The notes under the pieces: generated by a model
Seen by the model: the letters and a program-made list of their open reading frames with translations, nothing else
Told to the model about the DNA's origin: nothing
The model's database searches: none
Assembly: GCF_004127445.1 (NCBI RefSeq)
Contig: NZ_QEXM01000041.1
Location: forward strand, 372,001 to 436,000
Source of the DNA: Streptomyces alfalfae
GTDB taxonomy: Bacteria; Actinomycetota; Actinomycetes; Streptomycetales; Streptomycetaceae
Reading direction: 5' to 3'
Length of the DNA: 64,000 bases
Position numbers and translations under genes: made by a program
Shown: positions 43,348 to 52,999 of the stretch, piece by piece
Layout: the number at the start of each line of letters is the position of its first letter
How positions within the stretch are numbered: position 1 is the first letter of the stretch

Positions 43348-44985
43348 TCACCGCACGGAGGAGTCGACCCCGACCCGGGAGGGCTCCCGAGGCGCAGGCA
43401 CCCCCGGCTCGGTGGAGGCGGAGGTGGAACCACCGCCCGAACAGTCCATGCCGCGCGGCAGGCGCAGCGCGGCGAGCGCCCCCAGCAGCAGCAGCCCCGC
43501 GCTGACGAGCAGCGTCACGTGCAGCCCGTGCACGAAGGCCTCCCGCGCGGCCGAGCGCAGCGCGTCGCCGGGCGCGCCGCCGAGCCGCGCGGCGACCTCG
43601 TACGCCTCGCCGAGCGAGTGCCCCGCCGCGGCGCTGTCCGCCGCGGGGACGCCCGGCACCGAGGAGAGCCCCGGCGCGTACGCCGCGTTCATGACGCTGC
43701 CGAGCAGGGCGATGCCGATGCCCGCGCCGAGCTGGTAGGAGGTCTCGCCGATCGCGGCGGCCCCGCCCGCCTGGGACGGCGGCGCCTCGCTGAGCATCGA
43801 CTCGTAGGCGCCGAAGAGCGTGGTCTCCAGGCCGAGGCCGAGCAGCACGAAGCCGGTGAGCAGCAGGACGTCGTTGGCGGTGCCGCCCATGCCGGTGAGC
43901 ACGAGGACGGCGAGCGCGGTGAGGCAGAAGCCGGAGCACACCGTGACGCGCGGCCCGAAGCGGTGCAGGAGCTTCGATCCGGCGAGGCCCGCGGCCATCG
44001 CGGCGAGGGTGAGCGGCAGCAGCCGCAGGCCGGTCTCCAGCGGGGAGAGGCCGAGGACGAGTTGGAGGTACTGCGCGGCGATCAGTTCGAGGCCGACCAG
44101 GGCGAGCATGGCGAGGACGATGCAGCCGACCGAGGTGCTGAACGCGGGCCGCGCGAACATCGACAGATCGACCAGCGGGCGTGCGCGCCGCCGCTGTCTG
44201 CGCACGAACCCGACGAGCAGGGCGACGCCCGCGGCCAGCGCGGCCAGGGTCGCCACGCCGAGCGGCGAGTCCCCGCCGCCGAGGCGCTTCACCCCGTAGA
44301 CGACGCCGAAGAGCCCGCCCGCGGCCATCAGCGCGCCCGCCACGTCCCACGGGCCGTCGCCGTCGCCCTTCGACTCCGGCAGGAGCCAGCGGCCGACGGG
44401 CAGGCTGACCAGCATCAGCGGGATGTTGATGAGGAAGACCGAGCCCCACCAGAAGTGTTCGAGGAGGAACCCGCCGAGCAGCGGTCCGACGGCCGCGCCG
44501 ACGGCGGCGACCGCGCTCCAGACGCCGATGGCGACGGCGCGCTCACGCCGGTCGGGGAAGACCTGGCGCAGTATCGACAGCGTCGCGGGCATGATCATCG
44601 CGCCGCCGACGCCGAGCAGCGCCCGGGCCGCGATCAGGACCTGCGCGTTGTCGGCGAGGGCCGCGACGGCCGAGGCGACACCGAAGAGCGCGTAGCCGAG
44701 CAGGAGCACGCGTCTGCGGCCGACGCGGTCGCCGAGCGTGCCGAAGAGGATGAGGAGCGAGGCGCAGACGAGCGGATAGACGTCGACGATCCAGAGCAGC
44801 TCCATCCCGCCGGGCCGCAGGTCCTCGGTGACCGCGGGCACGGCGACGTGCAGCACGGTGGCGTCGACGGCGACCAGCAGCAGACTGACGCAGAGGACGA
44901 CGAGCACGACCCAGCGATTGACCCCGGCACGGTCCCCGGATCCCCGACGGCCCTGCGGTGCTGCGGCCGTGGTCGTCCCGGACAT
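43348..44985 (-). CDS. DHA2-family (EmrB/QacA-type) multidrug exporter
   Basis: The 545-residue proton antiporter has 14 predicted helices. Motif A is GDRVGRRRVLLLGYALF, motif C-like stretches (GAAVGPLLGGFLLEHF) and the DHA2 opening VLVVLCVSLLLVAVDATVLHVAVPA are present. It exports hydrophobic or cationic compounds. The ATG at 44985 has GGGAGG in place. The Ser/Gly-rich C-terminal tail is cytoplasmic. No TetR or MarR gene is adjacent, which is unusual for this class. Confidence 0.92.
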   Translation of the reverse strand: MSGTTTAAAPQGRRGSGDRAGVNRWVVLVVLCVSLLLVAVDATVLHVAVPAVTEDLRPGGMELLWIVDVYPLVCASLLILFGTLGDRVGRRRVLLLGYALFGVASAVAALADNAQVLIAARALLGVGGAMIMPATLSILRQVFPDRRERAVAIGVWSAVAAVGAAVGPLLGGFLLEHFWWGSVFLINIPLMLVSLPVGRWLLPESKGDGDGPWDVAGALMAAGGLFGVVYGVKRLGGGDSPLGVATLAALAAGVALLVGFVRRQRRRARPLVDLSMFARPAFSTSVGCIVLAMLALVGLELIAAQYLQLVLGLSPLETGLRLLPLTLAAMAAGLAGSKLLHRFGPRVTVCSGFCLTALAVLVLTGMGGTANDVLLLTGFVLLGLGLETTLFGAYESMLSEAPPSQAGGAAAIGETSYQLGAGIGIALLGSVMNAAYAPGLSSVPGVPAADSAAAGHSLGEAYEVAARLGGAPGDALRSAAREAFVHGLHVTLLVSAGLLLLGALAALRLPRGMDCSGGGSTSASTEPGVPAPREPSRVGVDSSVR

Positions 44986-45229
44986 GTGCGTACCTCCCAG
45001 GTGATCCCTCGCATCGGCGGCCTGCGGGATGGGAAATCCCTGCTCCTGCGGCACGAAACGGCGGCGCGGACAAGGCGAGTGAGCCGCCAGAGTACGCGAG
45101 TCCGTTTCCGGTGCGCGTGGCGGACCTCTCATGGTTGCGCGGATGCCGTGTGGCGTGCACCACGCGGCCACCTCCCGGCCGCGGCCCCGGTCGGGCCCCG
45201 CACGCCCCCGACGGCCGATAATCGAGCCC

Positions 45230-46378
45230 GTGAACGACCTTGATCATCCCCCCTCGCCGTCCCCGGCGGGCCACGCGCTGCGGCGCGCCGCGCCCGCCCT
45301 CCTCGTCTACGCGGGGGTGCGCGCGCTCGGCCTCGCGGTCCTCGCGGTCTGGGGCGCGGCGGCCGGGAAGAGCCCGCACACGCTGCTGAGCGCCCGCTGG
45401 GACTCGCTCTGGTACACCCGCGTCGCCGAGTTCGGCTACGGCTGGGAGGTGCGCCTCCCGGACGGAAGCGTCCACTCCAACCTGGCGTTCTTCCCGCTCC
45501 TGCCCTGGCTGGAGCGGCTCGTCGCGGCGGTGAGCCCGCTCTCGTACGCCGATGCCGGGCTCGCGGTGAGCTGGCTCGCCTCGCTCTTCGCCGCCGCGGG
45601 GATCCTCGCGGTCGCCGACCACGTGTACGGGCGGCGGGCCGGGATCTGCGCCGTCGCCCTGTGGGCGGTGCTGCCGGTCGGCATCGTGCAGTCGATGGCG
45701 TACAGCGAGTCGCTGTTCACGGCGCTGGCGGCCTGGTCACTGTATGCGCTGCTCCGGGGGCGCTGGGTGTGGGCGGGCGCCTTCGCCTCCCTCGCGGGAC
45801 TGACCCGGCCGGTGGGCGCGGCGGTGGTCGCCGCGATCTGGGTGACCGCGGCCGTCCAGGTGTGCCGCGAGCGGCGGGCCGCGCCGCGCGTGCTCCTCGG
45901 CGTGGTCCTCGCCCCGCTCGGCGCGGCCGGGTACGTGCTGTGGGTCGGCCACCGCACCGGCGGCGGGCTCCTCGGCTACCTCGACGTGCAGGCGGGCTGG
46001 GGCAACGGCTTCGACTTCGGCTTCGCCTTCGCGCGCTTCATCGGGGAGAAGTTCACCGGCGTCCCCGGAGCCCTGGCGGGCGTCGGCCTGATCGTCGGCG
46101 TCGCCCTGGTCATCTGGCTGTACGTGACCGGCGTCCGGCAGAGGCAGCCGCTGCCGCTGCTCCTCTACACCGGCGTCGTCGTCGCACTGGCCCTCTGCGC
46201 CGCCGGCTACTTCGGCTCGAAGCCGCGGCTGCTCCTGCCCGCCTTCCCGCTGCTCCTGCCGCTCGCCGTGGCGCTCGCCGGGCTGCGGACGTCGAGGTCG
46301 GCGCTGGTCCTGGGCAGCGTCGCGGTGGCGAGCGCGGTCTACGGGGCGTTCTGGCTGCACGGCTCGGGCCCGCCGTGA
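45230..46378 (+). CDS. PIG-V-like membrane mannosyltransferase
   Basis: The 382-residue protein has about nine helices with ARWDSLWYTRVAEFGYGW in the first external loop, the hallmark Asp of GT-C enzymes, then SNLAFFPLLPWLERL. These features match the PIG-V (GPI mannosyltransferase 2-like) family of actinobacteria. It would use a polyprenyl-phosphate mannose donor to mannosylate a lipid or protein on the outer face. The GTG start at 45230 has only a weak ribosome site. It stands alone between an exporter and a PAP2 gene. Confidence 0.82.
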   Translation: MNDLDHPPSPSPAGHALRRAAPALLVYAGVRALGLAVLAVWGAAAGKSPHTLLSARWDSLWYTRVAEFGYGWEVRLPDGSVHSNLAFFPLLPWLERLVAAVSPLSYADAGLAVSWLASLFAAAGILAVADHVYGRRAGICAVALWAVLPVGIVQSMAYSESLFTALAAWSLYALLRGRWVWAGAFASLAGLTRPVGAAVVAAIWVTAAVQVCRERRAAPRVLLGVVLAPLGAAGYVLWVGHRTGGGLLGYLDVQAGWGNGFDFGFAFARFIGEKFTGVPGALAGVGLIVGVALVIWLYVTGVRQRQPLPLLLYTGVVVALALCAAGYFGSKPRLLLPAFPLLLPLAVALAGLRTSRSALVLGSVAVASAVYGAFWLHGSGPP

Positions 46379-46627
46379 GCAGGTCATGATCGTTTCACTC
46401 GTTCGCCGGAGGCCGTACGGGAAATTCCACACCAGCCCCCGGTGAACGAATTCATAAGGGATATAAAATCGCATCGGAAATGATCTACGAATTGAGCATG
46501 GGCGCGAGGATTCATTAAGGAATCCCAGGGAATAGCCCCGCTCCTGAGAGCAATCCCACATCACATCGTCATCACAAAGCCACTGATTCGGCCTAGCGCC
46601 AGACTCACTCGCTGTAACGTCGATTGG

Positions 46628-47668
46628 GTGCGTACCGAACGAAACCTCACCCGTCTTGACCGGGTCTTCGCCCGGCTTGACCGTGAGCCGGAACGACCGG
46701 CCCACCTCGATGTGCCGAGGATGAGCCGGCACAGGGTCGTGCTCTTCGGCGCGACCCTGGCCTTCTACCTGGCCATCGTCGTCGCCGTGCTCGTCACCTC
46801 GTGGCTGGTCCGGTTCGACTGGCAGGTCATGTTCTTCCGGCCCTACCAGCAGTGGCCGGAGATCCACGCCTTCCTCGACTACTGGGTCGTCCTCGGCCAG
46901 CGCGGCCCGACCGCCGTCATGGTCGCGGCCTGGCTCGGCTGGCGCTCCTGGCGGCAGCACACGCTGCGACCGCTGCTCATGTTCGGCACCGCCCTGCTCC
47001 TGCTCAACGTCACGGTCGGCGCCGCCAAGATCGGCATGGGCCGCCTCGGCCCGCACTACGCCACCGTCATCGGCTCGAACGAGATGTGGCAGGACGGCGA
47101 TATATTCCCTTCGGGCCACACCGCCAACGCGGTCGTGACCTGGGGAATCCTGGCCTATCTGGCCTCCACCCCGCGCACCCGCCGCTATCTGTCGGCCCTC
47201 TCCGCCGTGGTCTCCCTGAGCGTCGGCCTCACCACCGTCTACCTCGGTACGCACTGGCTGAGCGACGTCTTCCTCGGCTGGGCCGCGGGGCTGCTCATCC
47301 TGCTCGCGCTGCCCTGGTTCGAGCCGCTGATCACCCGCGTCGAGGCCGTCATCTTCCGCGTCCGCGAGGCCTGGCGCGACCGCCGCGCGGGCACCACGGC
47401 ACCGGCGCCCGAGCCCGTGCCCGCCCCGGTGGGCGTCCCCGCGATCGTGCAGCAGCGCCCCTCCGCCGGCGGCGAGGCCCCCGCCCGCGAGCCGGTCGGC
47501 GCCGCCCGCACCACCACGAGGCCCCCGGCGTACCTCGCCCCGGGCCCGCACACGGCCCGCTCCGAGCGCACCCCGGTCACCCCCGCGGGCAGCCGCCGCC
47601 CGCCGCACCCGCACGCCGACCGCGTTCCGCGCGGCGCCGCCTCGGCCCGCCCGATGGCCGGCGGCTGA
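46628..47668 (+). CDS. PAP2-family membrane phosphatase
   Basis: The 346-residue protein has six helices and the three phosphatase motifs: K-IGMGRLGPHY, PSGHT (in FPSGHTANAVVTWG) and LGTHWLSDVFLGW. This fits dephosphorylation of lipid phosphates such as undecaprenyl pyrophosphate in the membrane. The last 90 residues are a Pro/Ala/Arg-rich cytoplasmic tail of unclear purpose. The GTG start follows a 249-bp A/T-rich gap. A strong terminator follows. Confidence 0.9.
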   Translation: MRTERNLTRLDRVFARLDREPERPAHLDVPRMSRHRVVLFGATLAFYLAIVVAVLVTSWLVRFDWQVMFFRPYQQWPEIHAFLDYWVVLGQRGPTAVMVAAWLGWRSWRQHTLRPLLMFGTALLLLNVTVGAAKIGMGRLGPHYATVIGSNEMWQDGDIFPSGHTANAVVTWGILAYLASTPRTRRYLSALSAVVSLSVGLTTVYLGTHWLSDVFLGWAAGLLILLALPWFEPLITRVEAVIFRVREAWRDRRAGTTAPAPEPVPAPVGVPAIVQQRPSAGGEAPAREPVGAARTTTRPPAYLAPGPHTARSERTPVTPAGSRRPPHPHADRVPRGAASARPMAGG

Positions 47669-47715
47669 CCCACGAAGCCCGCGGGGGCGGTACGCACAGC
47701 CCATCCCCCGCACCG

Positions 47716-47752
47716 CGAAGGCCCCGGTTCCGTCGAGGAACCGGGGCCTTCG
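47716..47752. terminator. Strong bidirectional hairpin after the PAP2 gene
   Basis: A perfect 16-bp stem (arms 47716-47731 and 47737-47752, beginning CGAAGGCCCC) closes a 5-nt loop. It serves the PAP2 gene and the convergent I78-inhibitor gene. Confidence 0.9.
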
Positions 47753-47798
47753 TCATGGCGCGGGTGGCCGTACGGACGCGGGGCCCGCGGGGCGGGGG

Positions 47799-48014
47799 CT
47801 ACCCCTTCCAGGAGCGCGTCACCACGCCCTCCTGGACCTCGAAGTTGAGCCGCCCCACGAGGTACTCCATGGTGATGATCGCCCCCGGGGGCAGCGACCT
47901 GACGGTGGTCCAGCCGGACGCGCGGGCCTCCCGCTCGGCGTCCTGCGACGCGAGCCCGACGTAGCGGTCGGGGCTGTCCTGCGGCTCTGCGGGCGGGGTC
48001 GGAATAGGTGCCAT
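47799..48014 (-). CDS. I78-family peptidase inhibitor
   Basis: The 71-residue protein has the I78 inhibitor fold signature: YVGLASQDAEREARASGW, a central strand region RSLPPGAIITMEYLVGRLN, and FEVQEGVVTRSWKG at the end. Family members inhibit serine proteases of the subtilisin or chymotrypsin type. The ATG at 48014 is the best-supported start by family length. An in-frame GTG at 48077 with AGAGAGG upstream is an alternative that adds about 21 residues. No signal peptide is obvious in the short form. It could protect against the cell's own proteases, two of which are encoded 10 kb away. Confidence 0.8.
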   Translation of the reverse strand: MAPIPTPPAEPQDSPDRYVGLASQDAEREARASGWTTVRSLPPGAIITMEYLVGRLNFEVQEGVVTRSWKG

Positions 48015-48458
48015 GGCCGCCACGGTAGGTGCCGGGGCCGCGCCGGGGAAGGCCGGGGCCCCTGCACCAAGCGTCACGTATACCTCTCTGGTCACGCTTC
48101 TGTCACAGGATCACGACGTGCGTTTCGGTCGAACTCCCTCACACGTACGGGCGGTTCCGCTCGGGTCCCGACGTAATTCGGCGACGCCTTCACGCAGGCG
48201 CGAAGACGGTTCGAACAACGCCCGAAAGCGGCGCCCCGAATAGCGGACGACGCCCTTTGCGGCCCCTTCCCCCTTTCCGATTCCGGCCCGCGGAACGGGC
48301 GCTGACACGCCATGGAGGAATTCACCATTCCGCCCGGGGGCGACCCTGCCCCGGCCGTCCGGAAGCGGCCCGTACGCCTCTGTCGGAGGCGGGTCCGACG
48401 CGCGCGTCATGGCCTGAGCTTCGGGCAGGCCCGGGACGCGACGGCGAAGGGGCGAGCG
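48015..48458. other. Gap between the I78 gene and the ctaD remnant
   Basis: These 444 bp hold no supported gene. Parts near 48090-48300 are less GC-rich. Nothing in it matches a known RNA. Confidence 0.35.
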
Positions 48459-48807
48459 ATGGGGACCGGGACGGTGCGGGCCGTCGAGTCGCCGGCACGG
48501 CGGGCGCGCGCCGGCCGGGTGGCCGTGGCCGGCTGCCCCCCACCGCCCACCAGAAGATCGGTCACCTCTACCTGACACGTCGTTCGTCTTCTTCCTCGCC
48601 GCCGGCCTCATGGCGCTGATGACGCGGGCCGAACCGGCCGGGCCCGGCCTCCAGCTCATGACCGACGAGGAGTCCGACCAGGCCTTCACCCCGCACGGCA
48701 CGATCATGCCGCTGCTCTTCGCGACGCCGACGTCCGCGGGCTTCGCCGACGAGATCATGCCGCTCCAGATCGGCTCCCCCGACGTCGCGTTCCCGCGGCT
48801 GAACATG
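48459..48807 (+). pseudogene. Frameshifted N-terminal remnant of cytochrome c oxidase subunit I (ctaD)
   Basis: An ATG at 48459 starts MGTGTVRAVESPARRARAG, as in CtaD N-termini. A first frameshift near 48530 leads to AHQKIGHLYLT, then a second near 48575 leads to FVFFLAAGLMALMTRAEP and GLQLMTDEESDQAFTPHGTI. Homology ends with DVAFPRLNM at 48807. All heme- and copper-binding helices beyond the second are missing, so it cannot work. The working gene must lie elsewhere. It abuts the WYL regulator end (48815) and is in opposite orientation. Confidence 0.85.
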
Positions 48808-48814
48808 CCCGCGG

Positions 48815-49825
48815 TCACGCGCCAGGACCGCGGCCGGGCGCCGGAGGGCCCGCGGACGCGACACCCCGGTCCAGGGCCCGGCTCAGGTGGTCCCGGGCCG
48901 TCCTGATCCGCTCGATCAGCTCCACGGGCTCCACCACCTCGAACTCGATGCCCAGGAACAGGACGTGGAAGACCATCACGTCCAGGCTCGACGCGCCCGT
49001 GCGCAGCAGGCAGCTCTCGTCCGTCTCGGCCTCAAGCATGCCGTCGGACGGGGTGAGCCGCTGCGCCGCCTCGGCCCGCGGCACGAGGAGGCGGACCACG
49101 GCCTGCTCCGCGTACGCGCCCCGGGAGACGCCCTTGGCGACGTACGCGGCGAGGTCGTCGGCCGGCGGGGGGCGCGGTGTGAAGCGGGGGCCGTGCGGCG
49201 GCCTGGGTTCGACACGGTCCACGCGGAAGGTGCGCCAGTCCTCGCGGTCCAGGTCCCAGGCCACGAGGTACCAGCGGCGTTCGGTGCAGACCAGGCGGTG
49301 CGGTTCGACGGTCCTGCGCGTGGCGCTCCCCGCGTGGTCGCGGTACTCGAAGCGGAGCCGCTCCGCGTCGCGGCAGACCCCCGCGAGTTCGGTGAGCACG
49401 GCCGGGTCGACGCCCTGCGCCCGCGGAGTGCGCAGCATCGGCACGGTGAAGGCGTTCAGCGCGCCCACCCGGTGGCGCAGCCGGCTCGGCAGGACCTGTT
49501 CCAGCTTGCCGAGCGCGCGCACGGAGGTCTCGCCGATGCCCTCGATGCCCTGTCCGGCGGCGGTGCGCAGGCCGACGGCGACCGCGACCGCCTCGTCGTC
49601 GTCGAGGAGCAGCGGCGGCAGCTCGGCCCCCGCGCCGAGCTGGTAGCCGCCGCCGGTGCCGGGGCTGGCGTTGACGGGGTAGCCGAGTTCGCGCAGCCGG
49701 TCCACGTCGCGGCGGACGGTGCGCGGGGTCACGCCGAGCCGCTCGGCGAGGCCCGCGCCGGACCACTCCCGGTGGGCCTGCAGCAGGGAGAGCAGGCGAA
49801 GCAGTCGTGCCGAAGTCTCCAACAT
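48815..49825 (-). CDS. WYL-domain transcriptional regulator
   Basis: The 336-residue protein has an N-terminal DeoR/HTH_11 winged helix (LLSLLQAHREWSGAGLAERL, VTPRTVRRDVDRLRELGYPV). A WYL domain (about 140-210) has EPHRLVCTERRWYLVAWDLD, and a WCX-type C-terminal region follows. Such proteins bind nucleic-acid or nucleotide ligands and control stress or phage-defence genes. No defence genes are adjacent here. The gene ends within 8 bp of the ctaD remnant. Confidence 0.9.
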   Translation of the reverse strand: MLETSARLLRLLSLLQAHREWSGAGLAERLGVTPRTVRRDVDRLRELGYPVNASPGTGGGYQLGAGAELPPLLLDDDEAVAVAVGLRTAAGQGIEGIGETSVRALGKLEQVLPSRLRHRVGALNAFTVPMLRTPRAQGVDPAVLTELAGVCRDAERLRFEYRDHAGSATRRTVEPHRLVCTERRWYLVAWDLDREDWRTFRVDRVEPRPPHGPRFTPRPPPADDLAAYVAKGVSRGAYAEQAVVRLLVPRAEAAQRLTPSDGMLEAETDESCLLRTGASSLDVMVFHVLFLGIEFEVVEPVELIERIRTARDHLSRALDRGVASAGPPAPGRGPGA

Positions 49826-49870
49826 GGACGCGATTGTGCCCCGGATAAAGGACAGCCACGGTCCGCGTTC

Positions 49871-50746
49871 TCAGGCGTCGGCGTCCTCCGTGCCGGTGGC
49901 CGCCTCGCGCACGCGCACCGCCAGGTCGTTGTCGTTGGTGTAGTACGGGCCCGCTTCCAGCGCGCCGTGCGCGGTCTCGCGGCGCAGCACCGGATACGTG
50001 AAGATCGCCTTCTTGTCCGCGACGTCGTCGAGGAGCCGGGCCAGGCGCACCCGCGGCCCGCTCGTCCCGGCCGGGCGCAACCACAGGTCCCAGGGGCCCG
50101 CGCCGCGCTCGGCGAGCTCGCCGTGCGGCAGCGCGAAGCTGAACAGGGGTCCCTCGGCCGTGACGTCGGCGCGGTGGACGAGGTCCGGCTCGGCCCGCCG
50201 GACGGCCTCGGCGCAGGCGTCGGCGCTCAGGACGGTGCCGTAGAGGCGGCCGTGCACGGTCATGCCGCCGTCCGCGATCTCGATCTCCCCGGCCTCGGCG
50301 TGCGGCGCCCGCAGCCAGCTCCGCACGGAGAGGTTGCCCTGCTTCGTCACGTACGGGATGCGGACCGCGACGTAGCCGCGGCTGCCGCTCGGCGCCCGGT
50401 CGACCAGGGAGCGCAGGTCGTTGACGCCCGGTATGAGCCGGCGCGGCGCACCGCTCGCCACCTGCACGTACGCGTTCCAGCGGCCCTCGGCGAGCTCGAC
50501 GCTGCTGGGCAGCGCGGCCCGCAGCCGTCCGTCGGCGGCCGGGGTGAGGGGCAGGCGGACCTCGTCGTCGGAGTCGCGGCGGCGCAGCAGCAGGTAGGCC
50601 ACGTCGTCGGGCTCGTATCCGCCCGGTTCCGTGACGTCGAAGGTGAGGCCCCCGGCGGAGTCGGCGACGCAGTCGGCGCGCGGCGCGTCGGCGGCCTCCT
50701 GGTCCCCTGCGGACGACGCCGCCTGCGAGGTGGCCAAGGACGTCAT
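49871..50746 (-). CDS. Beta-rich protein coupled to the GT4 gene
   Basis: The 291-residue protein appears to contain two similar beta-sandwich units: GRWNAYVQVASGAPRRLIPG near the middle and GPWDLWLRPAGTSGPRVRLA near the end. I recognise no domain. The ATG at 50746 overlaps the stop of the upstream GT4 gene (ATGA), so the two are made together. A role in binding or modifying the sugar product is inferred from position only. Confidence 0.6.
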   Translation of the reverse strand: MTSLATSQAASSAGDQEAADAPRADCVADSAGGLTFDVTEPGGYEPDDVAYLLLRRRDSDDEVRLPLTPAADGRLRAALPSSVELAEGRWNAYVQVASGAPRRLIPGVNDLRSLVDRAPSGSRGYVAVRIPYVTKQGNLSVRSWLRAPHAEAGEIEIADGGMTVHGRLYGTVLSADACAEAVRRAEPDLVHRADVTAEGPLFSFALPHGELAERGAGPWDLWLRPAGTSGPRVRLARLLDDVADKKAIFTYPVLRRETAHGALEAGPYYTNDNDLAVRVREAATGTEDADA

Positions 50747-52005
50747 GCGGTGGATCCCTTCGTCTGGACGCGGCCGAGGTCCCGCACCGCGTAGGCGCCT
50801 CCGAGCAGTGCGCCGCGGGTGCGGTGGAGGGAGCCGCGCATCCGGCCCCCCAGCGAGTTCCCGCGGGTGAGCATCCCGGAGAACATCGCGTCGTAGCGCT
50901 CGGCGATGTGGGCGGGGTCGAAGCGCTCGGAGTCCTGGAGCGCGGCGTCCGCCATGCGGTGCCGGAGCGAGTCGTCGTTGATGAGTTCGAGGAGCCCGCC
51001 GGCGATGGCGTCGGGGTTGCCGACCTCGACGAGCCGCCCGTCGACACCGTTGTCGATGATCTCGCCGGGGCCGTGCGGGCAGTCGGTGGCGACCACGGGG
51101 AGGCCGCAGCGCATCGCCTCGACGATCGTCATGCCGAAGGATTCGAGGCTGGAGGTGACGGCGGCTATGGAGCCCTTGGCCCACTCGGGCTCGATGGGGT
51201 GGGCGGGGCCCATGAGGAAGACGTGGTTGTACAGACCCAGCTCGTCTATCAGCGCGCGCAGCTTGTCCTTCTGCTTGCCGCCGCCGTATATCCGCAGCCG
51301 CCAGTCGGGGCGCTCGCGCCGCACCTTGTCGAAGGCCCTGATCAGCAGGTCGTACCGCTTGACGGGGGCGAGCCGCCCGGCCGCGACGACCCACTTGTGG
51401 GAGCCGTCGGCCGGCTCTATGCCGGGGGCGGGCACGGGGTTGGGCACCGCTTGGACGTGCACGCCCGGCAGCCGCATCTTGCGGGTGTAGGCGAGGGCGT
51501 CGGCCCGGGTCGTCGTGGTCAGGACGTCCAGGCGGGGGTAGACGCTCCGGAGCTGGCGGCGCAGCTCCTTGGAGTGGCTGTCGAGCGTGAGGTGCTCCTG
51601 CCCGACGCGCAGGGGGCCGCGCGTGGTCTGGCGGGCGATGTGCACATTGAGGCCGGGGCGGGTGCCGACGACCACGTCCGCGTCCAGGCGCGCGAGGTGG
51701 TCGGCGATGCGCCGGTCGGTGAGGGCGCTGTACTGGTCGTAGCGGCCCTCCGCGTCGGGGAAGGTCCGCGCAGGCCGCAGGTGTTCGGGGTCGTCGCCCT
51801 CGTAGCCCGGGGCGCCCTTGCGCAGATCCACGAGGTGGCTCAGGCGGACGCGCTGGTCAGGCGCGAACACCGGCTCGTCGCGGTGCCGGAAGACGGAGAC
51901 GACGTCGACGTCGTGCTGCTGGGCCAGCGTGTTCGCCAGGTTGTACGTCGTGCGGATCGTCCCTCCGATCCCGTACGCGTTGTGAATCAGGAAAGAGATG
52001 TGCAT
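50743..52005 (-). CDS. GT4-family glycosyltransferase
   Basis: The 420-residue GT-B enzyme begins MHISFLIHNAYGIGGTIRTT. It has WVVAAGRLAPVKRYDLLIRA and the donor-binding SSLESFGMTIVEAMRCGLPVVATD, with the E-x7-E motif, then HGPGEIIDNGVDGRLV. It resembles glycosyltransferases that decorate teichoic-acid or polyol-phosphate chains. The product could be a cell-wall glycopolymer, coupled with the beta-rich protein encoded next. The sugar is unknown. Confidence 0.88.
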   Translation of the reverse strand: MHISFLIHNAYGIGGTIRTTYNLANTLAQQHDVDVVSVFRHRDEPVFAPDQRVRLSHLVDLRKGAPGYEGDDPEHLRPARTFPDAEGRYDQYSALTDRRIADHLARLDADVVVGTRPGLNVHIARQTTRGPLRVGQEHLTLDSHSKELRRQLRSVYPRLDVLTTTTRADALAYTRKMRLPGVHVQAVPNPVPAPGIEPADGSHKWVVAAGRLAPVKRYDLLIRAFDKVRRERPDWRLRIYGGGKQKDKLRALIDELGLYNHVFLMGPAHPIEPEWAKGSIAAVTSSLESFGMTIVEAMRCGLPVVATDCPHGPGEIIDNGVDGRLVEVGNPDAIAGGLLELINDDSLRHRMADAALQDSERFDPAHIAERYDAMFSGMLTRGNSLGGRMRGSLHRTRGALLGGAYAVRDLGRVQTKGSTA

Positions 52006-52168
52006 GCGTCCCCGTATCCCACGTTTCCCCGCGGACAGTCCCCCTCGTCCGCCTACCGCAGGGTTAGACGGGGATTCCTGGCCAAAGGTTGGGTGCCAAC
52101 ACCATCCTGTTTTTCAACAGATATGCGATCGGTAGCCGGAAGAGGGAACTTATCCGCCCTGCGGCACA

Positions 52169-52985
52169 TCAAGGCTGGTAGGGGAGCTGGGGCACTTCGA
52201 AGCAGTTTTCGTTCATGTCGCCGCCCCGGGTGGTCCAGCCCCGGCCGTCCCGCCACCGGGCCACCGACAGACAGGTCCTGCGACGCTCGGGCGGTTCGTC
52301 AAGGTGTTCGAAAGTGACCGGAATCAGCAGGCCGCGGGCTGGATACGGCTGGTCACTGTTCATGAATCGGTCCACGCACGCGCGCGTGACGTCACCGCCG
52401 TCCTCTCCCGCGCACGCGCGCGCCGCGTCCGTGAACCACATGGCGGCGGCCCATCCCTCCAATTGCCACTGCGAGAGTTCCCGGCCTTTCATGGCGGCGC
52501 GGAAATTCCGTACGGCGGGATGGCCGGTGTCCTCGTGGTTCCTGCTCGACCCGGTCGCCCACAGGGCGTTGCGGCAGCGGGGCGCGTTCTCGTAGTCCTC
52601 GGCGACGGCCGAGGTCCAGTTCTGCACGTTGGTCACCTTCGCGGTCACCTCCACGCCCGCCTCGTCCATCGCCTCGCAGAGCTTGGCGTGCCGTGCGTGT
52701 CGAGCGCGTCGAAGACCAGGTCGGCGCCCTGCTCCCGGAGGTCGGCGGCGGCCGCCCGGAAGTTCGGCAGGGCGAAGTCGAGCTGTTCGGTGACGACCTC
52801 GTACCCCTCGGCCCGCAGCCCCCGGGTGACGAGCCGCGCGTAGGAGGCGGACGCGGCCTGGTTGCAGGAGACCACCGCGGCGGTCCGCGCTCCCTGCTCG
52901 CGCTTGAAGTACCGGTAGACCTCGGTCCCGCCGTACAGCTCGCCGTCCCACCCCGGCTCGCCGTTCCGCGGCGCGAGGCTCCCGT
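52169..52985 (-). pseudogene. Remnant of a LivK-type branched-chain amino acid binding protein gene
   Basis: The visible stretch covers the middle and C-terminus of a periplasmic-binding-protein type I receptor: LYGGTEVYRYFKREQGARTA, ADLVFDALDTHG, then AKLCEAMDEAGVEVTAK in another frame, running to SARWRDGRG-like text and a stop at 52169. A one-base deletion near 52690 causes the shift. The N-terminus and signal peptide are missing. It points away from a LivF remnant that begins about 15 bp upstream. Confidence 0.8.
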
Positions 52986-52999
52986 CCCGCCCCGCGGGC

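Noticed and set aside
48312..48575. 87-residue ORF as an independent gene
   Set aside because: Its second half matches the N-terminus of CtaD up to a frameshift, so it is part of the ctaD remnant.
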